From NCBI GenBank assembly GCA_037501455.1, contig CM074864.1:26530001-26594000 (forward strand): a DNA stretch of 64,000 nt. Direction: 5' to 3'. The notes below the pieces were generated by a model. The model worked only from the letters and a program-made list of their open reading frames with translations. It had not been told where the DNA came from and did not search any database. The stretch comes from Lantana camara (Eukaryota; Streptophyta; Magnoliopsida; Lamiales; Verbenaceae). The position numbers and the translations under genes are program-made. This document shows, piece by piece, positions 21,436-34,405 of the stretch. Numbering within the stretch: the stretch's first letter is position 1; each line of letters begins with the position of its first letter.

Positions 21436-21446
21436 CCTATAAATAC
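21436..21446 (+). promoter_or_regulatory. Possible TATA box of an internal promoter
   Basis: CCTATAAATAC follows the internal palindrome cluster and precedes the extra ORF by about 550 bp. It could drive a transcript for that ORF. Confidence 0.4.
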
Positions 21447-21996
21447 ACTTGCACCCACTCATTCTACCTTACAAGAGATTCAATAGTTTCCCTTGGTCAA
21501 CCATTATCAATTTGCAACCAAGATGCTTTACCATCAAGTTTACATTCTCTCTTTTTCTTTGTGAATCGAAGTAAATCAATATCCCCTTTCTTAGGGTGAA
21601 TTGTTAGAGTTAACTTTTCCAATCTAAGATTGAAACCTAGGATTGATTTTGCATGTTAGGAATTACCTTGAGATTGAATTGATGAATTTTGAGAGATTAT
21701 GCATGCTAGAATTAGGATTAATGCCTTGAATTGAATTTAACTTGAATTGGTTTGAATCTTTGAAGAATCCTAACTTCTAATTAGTCTTGAGTCCGAATTA
21801 TGAATTTGAAGGTAGAGAAATTTGAGTTTAAATTATAGATTATAAGCTAGTGTGAATTTGAGTTGGGTAGATTGAAGAATTTAAGTTAGAACTCATACCC
21901 TAGGACTAAGCACATAAGATGTTTGATAAATTGTCCAAGTGAATTGTGATTGATTTTTTGTGCTTTATCTTGCTATATTTGTTTGAATTAGGTACT

Positions 21997-22916
21997 ATGG
22001 GTCACACTAAGCACTCAAGAGTTCCGGAACCCTTCATTACCTCATCCCGGTTGGACCATTAACCTTTTGGATCTGTCAACATAATGGTGAATGCCTTGGG
22101 TAACCCTTTTCAAAGGAATTTGACAAGGAACATTGTGTCTACTAAATTCTTTAAGGACATGTGGATGGAAAAGTTTGAGGCTTGGGCAGAAGTGAAAAGA
22201 TTGTTTGACAACATATGTTGGTTACCATTCCTTTCTAGGAAGGATATGATGTACGGAGAGATGACGGCCGCTTTCTTCACCACGATTAACTTCGATGCGA
22301 TGGAAAACACCTTGACTTTTACTCTAGATGATATGGAAACTCCAGCATGGAATGTGAGCCAGATAAGATAGATTCTTCATTTCCCAGCCAATGCCACTAT
22401 TTCTTTGCCTAAATGAGTGATGCTCAGAGAGAGGCAGTATGGAGATCCTTTCCTTTGCGAGAGGGTGTTCCTAGTTATTCCCCTCGAAGTACGTATGAAA
22501 GCTATCTTGATTCATTGACTTAGGTGATAGTCCATAGGATTTTAACCACGGGATTTTGTGCTAGATATGGAAGAGATAGCCACATTACTGACACTGAGTT
22601 GGTTATAATGTACATGATGAAGGAAGGCATCAAGTTTGATAGAGCGATTGAGTTTTTATGGAAGCTACAGGACAGTGCTAGGAGTGTTACTGGTACGATT
22701 GCTCACGGTACGTTTGTGACGATGTTTTCTCTGGAGATGAATTGGAGACCTCGGGGAGCTTTGCCTGTTGATTTTGGATATGATATTGGTCCACAGTACT
22801 TGGAGACTGTAGGCTTGACTATTTCTTGGGAGAATGGAGAGCTAAAGGATTATAATTTGCCATGGTGGCCAATTCGGGATAGAGATTGGCTCTGGCAGAT
22901 GTATAGCTCGGGGTAA
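21997..22916 (+). pseudogene. Athila extra ORF (putative plant transposon protein), degenerate
   Basis: ATG at 21997 gives MGHTKHSRVPEPF. Stops at 22060, 22369 and 22414 and a frameshift near 22510 break it. The rest reads on to 22916. Wording such as KFFKDMWMEKFEAWAEVKRL and HRILTTGFCARYGRDSHIT resembles the uncharacterised protein family common in the envelope position of Athila-like elements and often listed as putative plant transposon protein. I see no signal peptide or clear membrane segment, so an envelope role is not supported here. Function unknown. Confidence 0.6.
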
Positions 22917-24754
22917 GGCCCGATTTGATGAGCTTTCAGAGAGGCAGAAGGAGCTTTTAGCTCGGATACCTGATAGACCGGATGACAAATTTGGGATTCT
23001 TCGCAGTGCCGCGCCAGTTGTTGCTGAAGCTCCTGTTACTGTGAGAGTCGACAGGATTAAGGGCTGATTTGACCACCGTGATCGCGAGAGTTGAGGATTT
23101 AGCGCATTATGTGGATGAGCGATTCGATGCGTGGGAGGCAAGATTGGAGGCTAAATTCGAAGGGTTCTGTGCTCGTGTTGATCAGTATTTTGGAGGACTC
23201 CCATCACCCTGATTCTGTTATTTTGTTTTTCTCCCCTGATTTCTAGATATTCTTTCTACGTTTATTCGTTGTTATGTTTGGATATTTTGGCTACACTTAG
23301 ATTTTTGCATATGTTTGAATTCCTGAATTTTGTTTATGCAATTATGTTCTTCTTTACGTGAATTTATGACATCTGTGTTAATTGGTGGATGCATGTTGAT
23401 TATCAATTGCCTATGCACTTGATCCGTGTTTTCTAGTCACTTGTTCAGGTTTTAGAAGCCTTGCTAGCACGTTGCCGGTTCTTCATTTGATCAGGGAGTT
23501 TTCTTGAACTTTAATTCTTTCATTTGCATGAGGACATTACAAAGTTTAAGTGTGGGGGAGGAAGTACATGCTTGTTATGCGTTTTTATTAAATATTTTCA
23601 TGTTTAGATGTAGTTACACTTATGATTTGCTAAAAATCGAGTAATTTTGAATATTACTGAAAATTTCCCTCGTTTTGAACTTTTTCTTTGAAGTTTGATT
23701 GTTGAGCTTTTGCTAGAATGAGTTAGGCTTTTGAATTCAGGAAAATTGCATGAGATTTGATGATTTAGTGTGTTAGTATGCCCTTTTATTTTGAGCACTT
23801 TTGAATGTTATAATGTACTTTGCTTAGAAAGATGAGTCGATGATTTCCGAATGAGTCTAAGATTTGATTAGAATGCATTTTAGTCCTAATGAGGTGAAAT
23901 TTTGAATTAATGAAAGATTAAGGAAGTGAAGTAGGCATTCATTTTCGGAGGATTTTAAGCTTTTCTGTTTAGCCACTTTTCACTAAATAACGTAATCTTA
24001 TTGGCCCCGCTGAGCCTAATTGTTGTGCAAAGATTTTTGTAGCCACATTATAAGCCAATGCACATCATAGAAACACCTACCTTGAAAATTTTTACACCAA
24101 GGCTTGCTTGTTTGATTTTTATGGTACTTGTCTATCTTTTGACCCCTTTTGATTGTTCTTGTGAATGAATTTGAGAGATTATTGTAAAAAGAAAGAAAAA
24201 GAATGAGAAGAGTGTGAAAAAGAAAAGAAAAAGAGAAGAAAGAGAAAAAGAAAAGAAAAGAAAATTAGGCGAAGTGTGAAATTGAGAGTGTAGAATACAA
24301 TTGAAGAATTTGGGGGGCTTTTTCGTGTTTAATAGCAAAATTGAAGTGACTTGAGTTTAAAGATTGAATGATGTAAGCTGGGTAAGTAGTCACTTGATCC
24401 AAATTTCCACAACCTTACCCTAATCCTACATTACAAGCCCGAAAGACCTACCGATCCTAAGTCTTGATTTAATTAAATTAGTGGAGATAGGTACGAAGAG
24501 TGTATTCTGAAGTTGATGATTAGAACTTAGTAGGGAATTGTGAATTTGGCATTCTAATCGTTGTACAATGTTGCGTTTGATTCACACACTGCACAAGGGT
24601 ATACTTTTCATACTAAGACCTGAGGATCTTATGTGTATGATTACTAGATTAGATAAGCTAGACTTGTTTAAGCGAAAGTTGGATGATTGCTTTGAGGAGC
24701 AGGTTTGATGAGGATGTGTTTTCTTAATTTCCGTATTACTCGAGGACAAATAGT
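22917..24754 (+). other. Athila 3' untranslated region with purine tract
   Basis: No convincing ORF. A plus-strand purine-rich run of GAAAAAG-like repeats lies at about 24185-24268. AAGTGTGGGGGAGGAAG at 23547-23563 looks like a second polypurine tract about 1.2 kb before the real one. Confidence 0.6.
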
Positions 24755-24770
24755 CAAGTGTGGGGGATTT
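24755..24770 (+). promoter_or_regulatory. Athila 3' polypurine tract
   Basis: AAGTGTGGGGGATTT directly precedes the 3' LTR; this TGTGGGGGA form is typical of Athila. Confidence 0.82.
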
Positions 24771-26221
24771 TGTTGTGTGTTGAAATTTCATGGTTTTGAG
24801 TGTAATTTGATTATATTTTTGGTACCGTTTGATGAGTTTATGTATGTATTTTGCTCCATTTCGGTGATTTTAGAGTTGGAGTTACGAAACGACGAAGCGA
24901 AGCAATTTCACGCATTTTTTGAGGAGAATGTGGTAACTCCCGTTACCACTTAAGAGTTCAATTGTTGTAACCCCCGTTACAAGATACAGGAGTGGGGCTG
25001 TTGGCGAGAGAAGAGGGGTAATGCCCGTTACCCTTGTGCAGAAGGAAATTGGTAACGCCTGTTACCATTAATAAAAACGTTACTGCGATTTCACCAGTAA
25101 CGGGCGTTAACAATAATGGTACGTGGAGAGATAACGCCCGTTACCTAGGGCGGCGAGAATTAGTTGGGCTGCTATATTAGTGTGTTTTGGAGTCTTTTTC
25201 GAAGAGCTTTTCTTCCAGGTCGTGACCTAGGGTTTCGAGAGAAGACAAGGAGTTTCAGAAGTTTTCCAGAGAATTCGAGAAGACGAAAGGATTGAATTCT
25301 TAGAGAGATCTTTGGTTTTATTGTTGCTTTAATTTACAAACTAATTCCTTTGAGCTTAGGTTTTGAGTAGTTTTCGTATGTTAGATTCGTTTTTAGATAT
25401 TACTGAATGTTTACGCTTTTGTTTTTGAGACTTTGTTTAGAATTGATGAATATGATTTATTTTAACGCAATTTCCTTTAGTTTTATGAGTTTTGTTTTAA
25501 TTATGAGTAGCTAATTCTCTAAGGCCAGGGGGAGTGATGATGATTGCATGATAGATGTTCGATATGATGCTTGAATGACTTGTGTTAATTCTTAGTTTAA
25601 AAACAGGTTTGAATTAACTTGCGATGGCCATATCACCCTTAGCATGTGTCATAATTGCCTATAGATCGAAAGAGTTATGGTAGATGATTTTCATAACTTG
25701 TAAGTTGTAGGATACAAAGAGATTTGGTCCTAGCTTATACAACAGTAATCTTATTCCAAGCCGAGCCGCTAGAGGATTAAATTGCACTAGTCTTGTTCCT
25801 ATGGTTTAATTAACTATTAGTGATTGCCAGAGCAACATTGAACACTAATTAAGCACTTGGTTACACCTTGAGAGAGGGTAATACAAATATAAGTGACTAG
25901 GTTGTAGAATTACACTTGTCAAACGAGTATCGTATTAGCTCTTGATTGTATGATTCATTACTTTACCCCTGCCTGTTTAGTTTACTGAAGTTAATTCGTG
26001 TGTTTTAGTATTACTTGTATTTAATTCTAGTTAATTGTAATTTCTGCTCTAGTAGATTAATAGATAACAACACCGATTACTTTTCGTTCAGTCTTTAGAT
26101 TAGAGAGAAGTATAGAGTAGTGATTGATTTCCCTTCCCTGTGGGTTCGATCCTATTGTGTTGCGCGTATGTTAGTGTACACTTGCACGATTGGTTTTTAA
26201 CTGTAGTAAAATGATACAACA
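24771..26221 (+). repeat. Athila-type 3' LTR
   Basis: TGTTGTGTGT to GATACAACA, collinear with 16841-18295. It holds its own six-unit palindrome cluster at 24932-25145. Confidence 0.94.
24932..25145 (+). repeat. Palindrome cluster in Athila 3' LTR
   Basis: Same six units as the 5' LTR with single changes, for example GGTAATGCCCGTTACC and GGTAACGCCTGTTACC, each weakening one arm. Confidence 0.88.
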
Positions 26222-26226
26222 AGGTG
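26222..26226. repeat. Target-site duplication AGGTG, right
   Basis: Perfect match to 16836-16840. Confidence 0.95.
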
Positions 26227-27408
<1,182 letters not shown>

Positions 27409-27412
27409 CCGG

Positions 27413-27424
27413 GCTCTGATACCA
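27413..27424 (-). promoter_or_regulatory. Primer-binding site copy outside the E 3' LTR
   Basis: Minus strand TGGTATCAGAGC lies 8 nt beyond the end of E's 3' LTR, where chromosomal flank with a target duplication is expected. Identity to the internal E sequence (38022-38045) stops at 27409. Confidence 0.85.
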
Positions 27425-27628
27425 CCTTAGGATGTAGCACCCGGAACGCTAGGTAGCTACATCCCCCGCACTATAGTTCAATCCACATATGGAACAAACA
27501 CCCATACATGAATCAAGCTTATAGCGAACGGGAGATAATAAAAAAAACAATCCTCTAGCGAGGCGGGACTAACCCTCAATCAATTAACAATGCATAACAA
27601 TATATGCGAAAGCATAATATTCATGGCA

Positions 27629-27633
27629 TTCTC
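27629..27633. repeat. Target-site duplication TTCTC of D, left
   Basis: Matches 31390-31394; the uninterrupted site survives in the other E LTR near 51220. Confidence 0.92.
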
Positions 27634-29267
27634 TGTAACGCCCCGGTTTTTCATTTATATTAATATGTCATATTTGTTTCTAAACTTGCGCAATTAAATT
27701 ATTTAGTTATGTGATTAATTGTTTTTACGTGTTCCATATTTAATTTTATTATAAATTGTTATTATTTTATTTTATTATATTTTATTTCAAATTAATATTA
27801 TTTATACAGATTATGTTATTTTAAGTAATTATCTTAAATTATTACTAATTTAATGATTAATGTTAATTAAGTGGGTTATGCTAATTAATCATGTTTAACC
27901 ATATTAATTAATCATTCAAATATACACGTTAACTTTAATTTAAATTATCTAAAATTAGAATTAATTCTTTGATTTAAATTTTATGCATGGAATTTATGAA
28001 ATGTGCATGAATTGCATGAAATGAGCTTGGTTGTTTATTTTATGCTTCGTTCTTATATGAAATGATATCGAATTGCCGTGAAATTGTAGTATGTTGTAAA
28101 TATATGTGTTATGAACATGCCTATATGCTCTGTTTATATTTTTGAATTCATTTGATATGTTAACGAATTTAATTTGTATCGTGGAACCAAATCGGGGGCT
28201 AACGAGCACTTAGCGTACCCTTGGTTCCGAATTTAATATCTTGAGCTCGGGAACTCGGATTCGAGTTTCGTCAACTCCGCAGAACTCGTAACGAAAATTC
28301 GAGTTTAGTAAACTAATCCATATATTTTTCGGAAATCATTTGAACCTCCGAAATCCAACCGAAAAACGAAACGACATCAATTGGACCACCTTTCACTAAA
28401 ATGACCATAACTTGATCAAAACTTAACCAAATTAACTATGGTTGGTGGACTTTTAACCCTAGTTCAACCCTCTATCAGCCATTACCTACCCCATCTCGAT
28501 CTAACCCTCACACAAACCAAAAAACTTATCCAAAGCTTCTGCAGTCCAGTTTTTCCCGCAACTGTGCAAAATTTTGGGATTTTAGAGCTCAAATCTCGAT
28601 CAACCTTCATCCAATCAACAAGGTGAGTTAGGATTATGTTGTACATGCATCTATGGTTATTTTCATCCTTTCATCCCTAATTTTGACTCAGATTTTATAA
28701 GGTTTGGAGCTTGAGAGTGAATAGTTAGGTTTTTGAGAGTTTTGTTGATTTCTTGAATCTCTTTGGTCTCTGATGTGTTTCGGTGATATATATATGATCC
28801 TTTTCCTTCATTTATGACTGAGTATACCTGTGTTAATTGTTGGTTAAGAGGTTGGTGAGATATCATCAATAAAATGGATATGTATTGATTGAATTTCAAA
28901 CTGGATCTTGACTCCCTTCACGTACAGGTTTGCTGATAGCTTTTCGAACTTGTATTGGTGCTAAATGTTGTTCATTTTCATCTTAATTACAGATGTTTTG
29001 ATGGTTGGTTGATCATGAATTGGTTGCTCTGTTCTTTTCCAGTTTATCCCCTGTTTTTCCCTCATGAAACTGCTGCGTTTTCCTTCTCAGTTTTGCTGCA
29101 TGTCTGAGGTTAATTCCAGGTCTATTCTTGTGCAATTGAAACCTCTTCTCACCTTAGTTGTTGGCTTGAATTGTTTGCAAATTATGTGTTTGTTTGGCCT
29201 GCTCATTTCCTTGTTTTTTCCTCCCCTGTTTCGTTCATTCTTGCGCAGCTTCTGTAACTGTTGCAGG

Positions 29268-29393
29268 CGACACACATGGGTGTCGTTTTGTTTGTTCCAG
29301 CGAGGAATGGGGGTGCTAATTGTCCAGTTCTTTCTGTACCGAGACACGGGGGTGTCTCGGTTTGTGCTTTGGAGGTGACACGGGGGTGTCACC
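29268..29393 (+). repeat. Palindrome cluster of D
   Basis: Three palindromes at 29268-29285, 29339-29360 and 29374-29393, with cores ACACGGGGGTGT and arms CGAG/CTCG or GGTG/CACC. Arms differ from one another inside the same LTR. Confidence 0.88.
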
Positions 29394-29602
29394 TTGTTCA
29401 TTCCGAACTCTTGCCTGCGTTTTTGTTCTCCTCTCTTGCATGCATGTGTTGCTGCTGTTGCTGTTCTTCTTGTTGCAGGGGTGTGTGTGTGTGAATTTGT
29501 GCAGTTTGGTGAAGAGAAGATGCATGCATGGGTATTGCTATATATATATATAAATATATTGTGTGTGTGTTTGCTGTGCATGCATGGCTGTGTACGCGTG
29601 TG

Positions 29603-29604
<2 letters not shown>

Positions 29605-29653
<49 letters not shown>

Positions 29654-29671
29654 CTTAACTTATGCATGTAA

Positions 29672-29695
<24 letters not shown>
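29605..29695. repeat. TA microsatellites in D
   Basis: TA runs at 29605-29650 and 29671-29695, with further TA runs to about 29790. They create spurious small frames. Confidence 0.92.
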
Positions 29696-29704
<9 letters not shown>

Positions 29705-30420
29705 GTAGTATATATGTTAATATGTAATTATGCATGCATAATATGCTACGTGTATATGTGTATTATATAAATATATATATATATATACATATATCTTTAT
29801 TATATATTTATTTATTATATATTTTCACTATTAATTGATTTAATTCAATTTTGGAATTAATTGATTTCTATTGCGCGTATTTAATTTACCGATTATTGTT
29901 TGAATGTTTCATTTATCCTACTCTAATTGTCAACATGAATATTACTTGCTAAGATTATTAAATGAAATTTTATATTAATTGATATGCATTATGAATTTAT
30001 GAAATTATGAATTTGATTGAAATGAATGAACGAATGGTTTGATTATGTGCTTTAAATTCCTTAATAGTGCACATGAACATTTTCATGATATAATATGATC
30101 ATTTATGCATTCATGTCATATTCACTTCATTGCTGAGCGTCATATTTGGTCATTGAGTCTCATACCTTTCTTTTGCAAAGATTCGGGTTTGGTCGGAGAT
30201 GAGGGCGAGCATTGAGACGCTTGTGCCTTTCTTTTGCTTTTAAAAGGTGGGTTTTTCTTCTAATAGTTAAAGTAACCCGATATATCCCTTATGTGAAAGG
30301 TTTTAAGCCAAAATAGTATATTTATGTATATCGAGTCAATTTGGGTAAATGATTTCAAACGTATGCCCCTTTTTATTTATGAACCGTACCTTATGTTTCG
30401 GCGAGACATGATTATGATTG

Positions 30421-30641
30421 CACGGGCCCCGGGACTTAGTACATGTGGCTAACCGAGGAAGCAAGGGCTGACGGGGATCCCATGTACTAGTTCCAACCAA
30501 TTACGGCGAAACGGACCTCGTCAAGGAGTTTTTGACGAGGAAACGCTAACCGGGCTTTGAGGACTCATGAACCTCATAGCCACATTGATATGATTAGGTG
30601 GTCGGGCCTTGCAAACCCGTCCACCACCCGGAGGAAGAAGG
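30421..30641 (+). ncRNA. Structured LTR domain, copy in D
   Basis: P1 is perfect: TTAGTACATG (30436-30445) with CATGTACTAG (30481-30490), allowing one G-U. P2 pairs CCTCGTCAA with TTGACGAGG, P3 TGAGG with CCTCA around ACTCATGAA, P4 GGTGG/CGGG with CCCG/CCACC around CCTTGCAAA. Confidence 0.62.
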
Positions 30642-31389
30642 TGTATATGAATGATTATGATCATGATATGTATGAGCATAAAAGATATGTATGATAATGA
30701 ATGAATAATTAATTATGATTACACGAGGTGTAGGTTGGAGATTGTGCACGCCCACTCGCCGGGCCATAAACCCTTATGAATAATTATGAATGAATATGAA
30801 CGTCATAATCCCGTTGATGTTTTCTTTGTTTTAACCACTTGGGAAATTCTTATCAAACTTCACAAGGGATTAGGGCTTGCATGTATGTGCTTAATTTCTG
30901 CAATATTATATCTTATACCCCGTTTTATACCCACCAGTCTCGTATAGACTGAACCCGGTTTGTTTTCAGTTGTTTTGTGCAGGTATAGGAGTGCTAGGCG
31001 GGAATACGAGTCGTCTAGGTCTTGCATTTAAGTTTAGCACTTCTTTTCAGCATCTCGTACCCTTATTGTTCTTTTGTACATGATCATTGTATGGAGCGTT
31101 ATGATTTTTGTAGGCCATGTGGCCATTGAATATCTGAATAATTTTGTATATCTATTTAGGAGCTTGGTGGCTCATTGTATATATTATATGTTGTTCTTGC
31201 TTCCGCGTTTCATTATAACTCTGATTCTATATTGTCTTGAGTTGAATGGTTTAAGGGTTAGTCCCGCCTAGCATAGCGTGTGTGTTGTGTCCCCGTTCGC
31301 CGTGGATTTGGCACGTGTATGGACTTCTATTTCATATACGGGTCGAGTCTCGGTGCAGGGGATGTGGTACCTTGCGCTCGGGTGCTACA

Positions 31390-31394
31390 TTCTC
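31390..31394. repeat. Target-site duplication TTCTC of D, right
   Basis: Perfect match to 27629-27633. Confidence 0.92.
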
Positions 31395-31912
31395 ATCATT
31401 CAATTTCGATTCAGTCCGTTTCTACATATCAATATGTACAACCCCCCAAATATTACAATTAAGTCATAATAATACATAAGTACCATAACAAGTCATAAAA
31501 TACATATGCATCAATTAGATAAATGAATAGTGTTAGACTAAAAAAAAAGACTTAACTCGACTCAAATCCCGCCTAACACTCATCCTACAAAACCTGAAAA
31601 GTGAGGTGTCAGTCTATGAAAGACTGAGTGAGGGGTTTAATAAATATAAGCGCACGTATCATGCAAGTTACAATCTCGGGTAAGGTTTTATAAAAGGAAG
31701 CAATATAAGTTCAATAATCAGATAACCCTCACCCAAAATTATAACTATCCAATTTATCAATTCAGTCAATTTCAGTCAATCAGTGGCCTGTCAAGTGAGG
31801 GCAATTCTCCAACCTTACTCCGACAGTGTACAGTAATTGTGTTATCAGTTGATTAGGTGATCAATCAAGTAATTACAGTGCAATCAGTCAAGAGCAGTTT
31901 CAGTACCCTTTT

Positions 31913-32110
31913 TTCTCCGGTGATGGTGGGATTGCAAGGCCCCACCACCTAGTCAGTGTGAGCATAGGGTTCATGAGTCCCTATGCCCGGAACTCCTTCC
32001 TCCACTAATCTCCTAATGGATTCAGGGGTCATCCCACAATAGTGAGGATAGTGCAAGAGTTACCCGGGCAGCCCTTGAGAATAGTGCAAGAGTTACCCCT
32101 CGGGGCCTAC
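31913..32110 (-). ncRNA. Structured LTR domain, copy in E 3' LTR
   Basis: Minus-strand copy. P4 is GGTGGTGGGG with ATCCCACCATC around CCTTGCA. The P1 part is disturbed by a local duplication of GTGCAAGAGTTACCC, so this copy is probably damaged. Confidence 0.5.
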
Positions 32111-33123
32111 AGTGCAGTACAGTATACTCGCCAAAAGACAGTCAATTCAGTACAGTAACAGTGGTTCAGTACAATAGCAGTAGTTCCGTTGTAAATCATT
32201 TGAGGTTTATGGAAAACTATAGATATATGTATACATTTTGGCCAAAATCCACATAATGGTTGTACGGGTTCTATATAACTAGAAATAAACCTCACTTGAC
32301 GAGCGACGGAACAAGACAAGGATACAAGAAAGTGTCCATACGATCAATGATCTCCACCCTGGAGAAGAACTAGACAAGAAAGGAAACAACGTGAACTCGT
32401 GAGACGAGACTCAATATGAGACCAAGTATGACGTACGGCAATGCTCATATAACACCTTAATAACCAAAAAAATTAGCAATCAAGTGACACTTAAATATGT
32501 ATGAGAACCAATTAACATATAAGAGATGAAATTAATCTCAAGGAGTCATGTATTCATATCATTCAAACATTTCAAGTTCAATTCGTATAGGCATGGAGTC
32601 ACACAATCATGTTTGAGCAATTAAGTATCGAGGAGCATTATATTGGATCATAATTATCAATTAATCAAGAATATAATTCATATAATTCACATACGGGAGC
32701 CAAGAGAGTGAAAGGAATGCAAGAAGAAAGGTTTTACTGAAGTTGGGCAAAAATCGACAATTTTTGAAAACTCACACGCTGTGGGAAAACTGGAATATCT
32801 TGAGTTCTAGAAGTTGGAATTGAGTTTTTTTTGTTGGATATGAAACTAGACAAGTAGAAATTTCCGATGATATATGGCTCGTTTTCTAGTTCAAAGTGAG
32901 GCGAAAATGGCATAAGCTTGAAGTTGGGTGCTTGCAGATTTTCGGCTAAGTGGCGACACCAAAAAGGATTGAATATAACTCACAAATCATAAATTATAGT
33001 GAGGTGATTCCAATAGAGTATTCTAGAGTTCAAGAGGTTTCCGTTGGTTTAAAAATCAGGTCAATTGGAGTTTGTTTGAGGGGCGAACAGAACAAAACAA
33101 ACTCAGGCTGAAAGCAGGGGAGG

Positions 33124-33241
33124 ATCCACGGCCGTGGATTTCTCCATGTATAAAAATCCACGCCCGTGGATTCTCCTACCGAAAATCCCAAGTTTCTGGA
33201 CACAAATCCACCGCCGTGGGTCAAAATCCACACCCGTGGAT
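33124..33241 (-). repeat. Palindrome cluster of E 3' LTR (ATCCACGGCCGTGGAT type)
   Basis: Four copies at 33124, 33156, 33206 and 33226. The first is a perfect palindrome, the others change only in the core or one arm. Confidence 0.9.
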
Positions 33242-34012
33242 CCTTCTCCAGCAGCATATACGAAGGAAAAACAGGGCAAGGCTTGAAATTTGGCTCCTAA
33301 ACCATACCAACACCAAATCACAACAATTAAACACCTCAAAACTGTCATATGACATCAATTAATCCAAGCAAACATGTTAAGATCATCAAGAATTCAATCT
33401 ACAAACCCTTAAATATATCACCTTGATCCACTTTCATCAAATACTCAAGTTCATACACCAAATCAATAAGATATCATATATTCATGCTCAGAACCACTAG
33501 CAACAAGATATAAGTCTATAAATAAAAAAGCCCTTCTACAACTCATCCACACACAAACACATATATCACCAACCTTAACATAAAGATAGAAGAGATGATA
33601 TGGATGAAATGATGAAGGTGATGATGATGATGATGATCCTATACCTCTTCTTCTCCTTCCTCTTGCTTGATCAAAAGTGTTTGTATGAAGAAAATGGAAG
33701 AAAAGGGATTTGTGTGTGTTGTAGAGATCTAGTGTGTGTGTGTTCTTGTGTTTGAATGAGAGAGAAATGAGTGAGTGTATGTAATGTAATGTACATATGC
33801 TATATGATATATTAGTGAAATGTATATGTATATGTATATGATGAGAGGTGCAAAAGTCTTGCCTAATTGTGATTATTGCAACTAGACCCTTACCTCTTAG
33901 ATAATTACACGTTAGAAGTGAGTGGAATGAGGGTGTAAATGCAATTGTATTATATAAGGGTCAAGTGGATGCATGTATATATATATATATGTTGTAGAAA
34001 TATATAGTCAAG

Positions 34013-34016
<4 letters not shown>

Positions 34017-34070
<54 letters not shown>
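34017..34070. repeat. AT microsatellite in E 3' LTR
   Basis: Uninterrupted AT run of more than 50 bp in the U3 part of the LTR. Confidence 0.92.
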
Positions 34071-34075
<5 letters not shown>

Positions 34076-34405
34076 ATTCATTTATGTTATATTAATGCAT
34101 TTAAGACCAATTGTACTTAGTTAAGTATTTATTCTTACAAATTTACATAATAAGGGGTGATCAAAATAATCAAACACTCAATCATGTTCGGGGAATTAAA
34201 TATACAACTCATGTAATGAAATTCCCAAAAATTAGAAATTTAAATCATAATTGTACATAATCAAATCAAAGAGATTACATAGCGCAAATCAATTAAATAT
34301 GAATCAAGCCATAATTACAAGTTAATAAAATTTCATGGAGCCACTTCATAAAAAAATTTACAACTATTATGAAATGCATAACTGGAAAAACTGGGGGCGT
34401 TACAA

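Larger units (their letters stand above)
16841..26221 (+). mobile_element. Full-length non-autonomous Athila-type Ty3/gypsy element
   Basis: LTRs of 1455 and 1451 bp, TGTTGT...ACA ends, a 5-bp target duplication, an Asp-type primer site and a gag/protease of Athila wording identify the lineage. RT, RNase H and integrase are absent: protease is followed directly by the 3' noncoding region typical of Athila. An extra ORF sits where Athila relatives carry an envelope-position gene. Mobilisation would have needed proteins from another Athila element. Confidence 0.93.
27634..31389 (+). mobile_element. Solo LTR D (3756 bp)
   Basis: Starts TGTAACGCCCC and ends GGGTGCTACA with perfect TTCTC duplications and no internal region. 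It resembles the LTRs of G in layout and in its GTGTCTC-type palindromes, so it is the remnant of a related element after LTR-LTR recombination. It holds the candidate exon (30181-30246), structured domain (30421-30641) and U5 hairpin (31299-31355). Confidence 0.92.
27433..34405 (-). repeat. Element E 3' LTR, split by solo LTR D
   Basis: Minus-strand start TGTAACGCCCCC at 34405, end GTGCTACA at 27433. Segments 27433-27633 and 31395-34405 are LTR sequence; 27634-31389 is the inserted D. It is collinear with the three 5' LTR pieces. Confidence 0.92.

Noticed and set aside
21997..22916. Envelope gene
   Set aside because: Position fits, but no signal peptide or membrane segment is visible in the readable parts.
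29087..29667. Several overlapping 70-160 codon frames on both strands
   Set aside because: They come from palindromes and TA/GT repeats in solo LTR D; compositions are low complexity and frames overlap on opposite strands.
30421..30641. Hammerhead ribozyme in the structured domain
   Set aside because: CTGACGG and GAGGAAACG pieces recall the core, but the CTGANGA...GAAA arrangement with three proper stems is not met.
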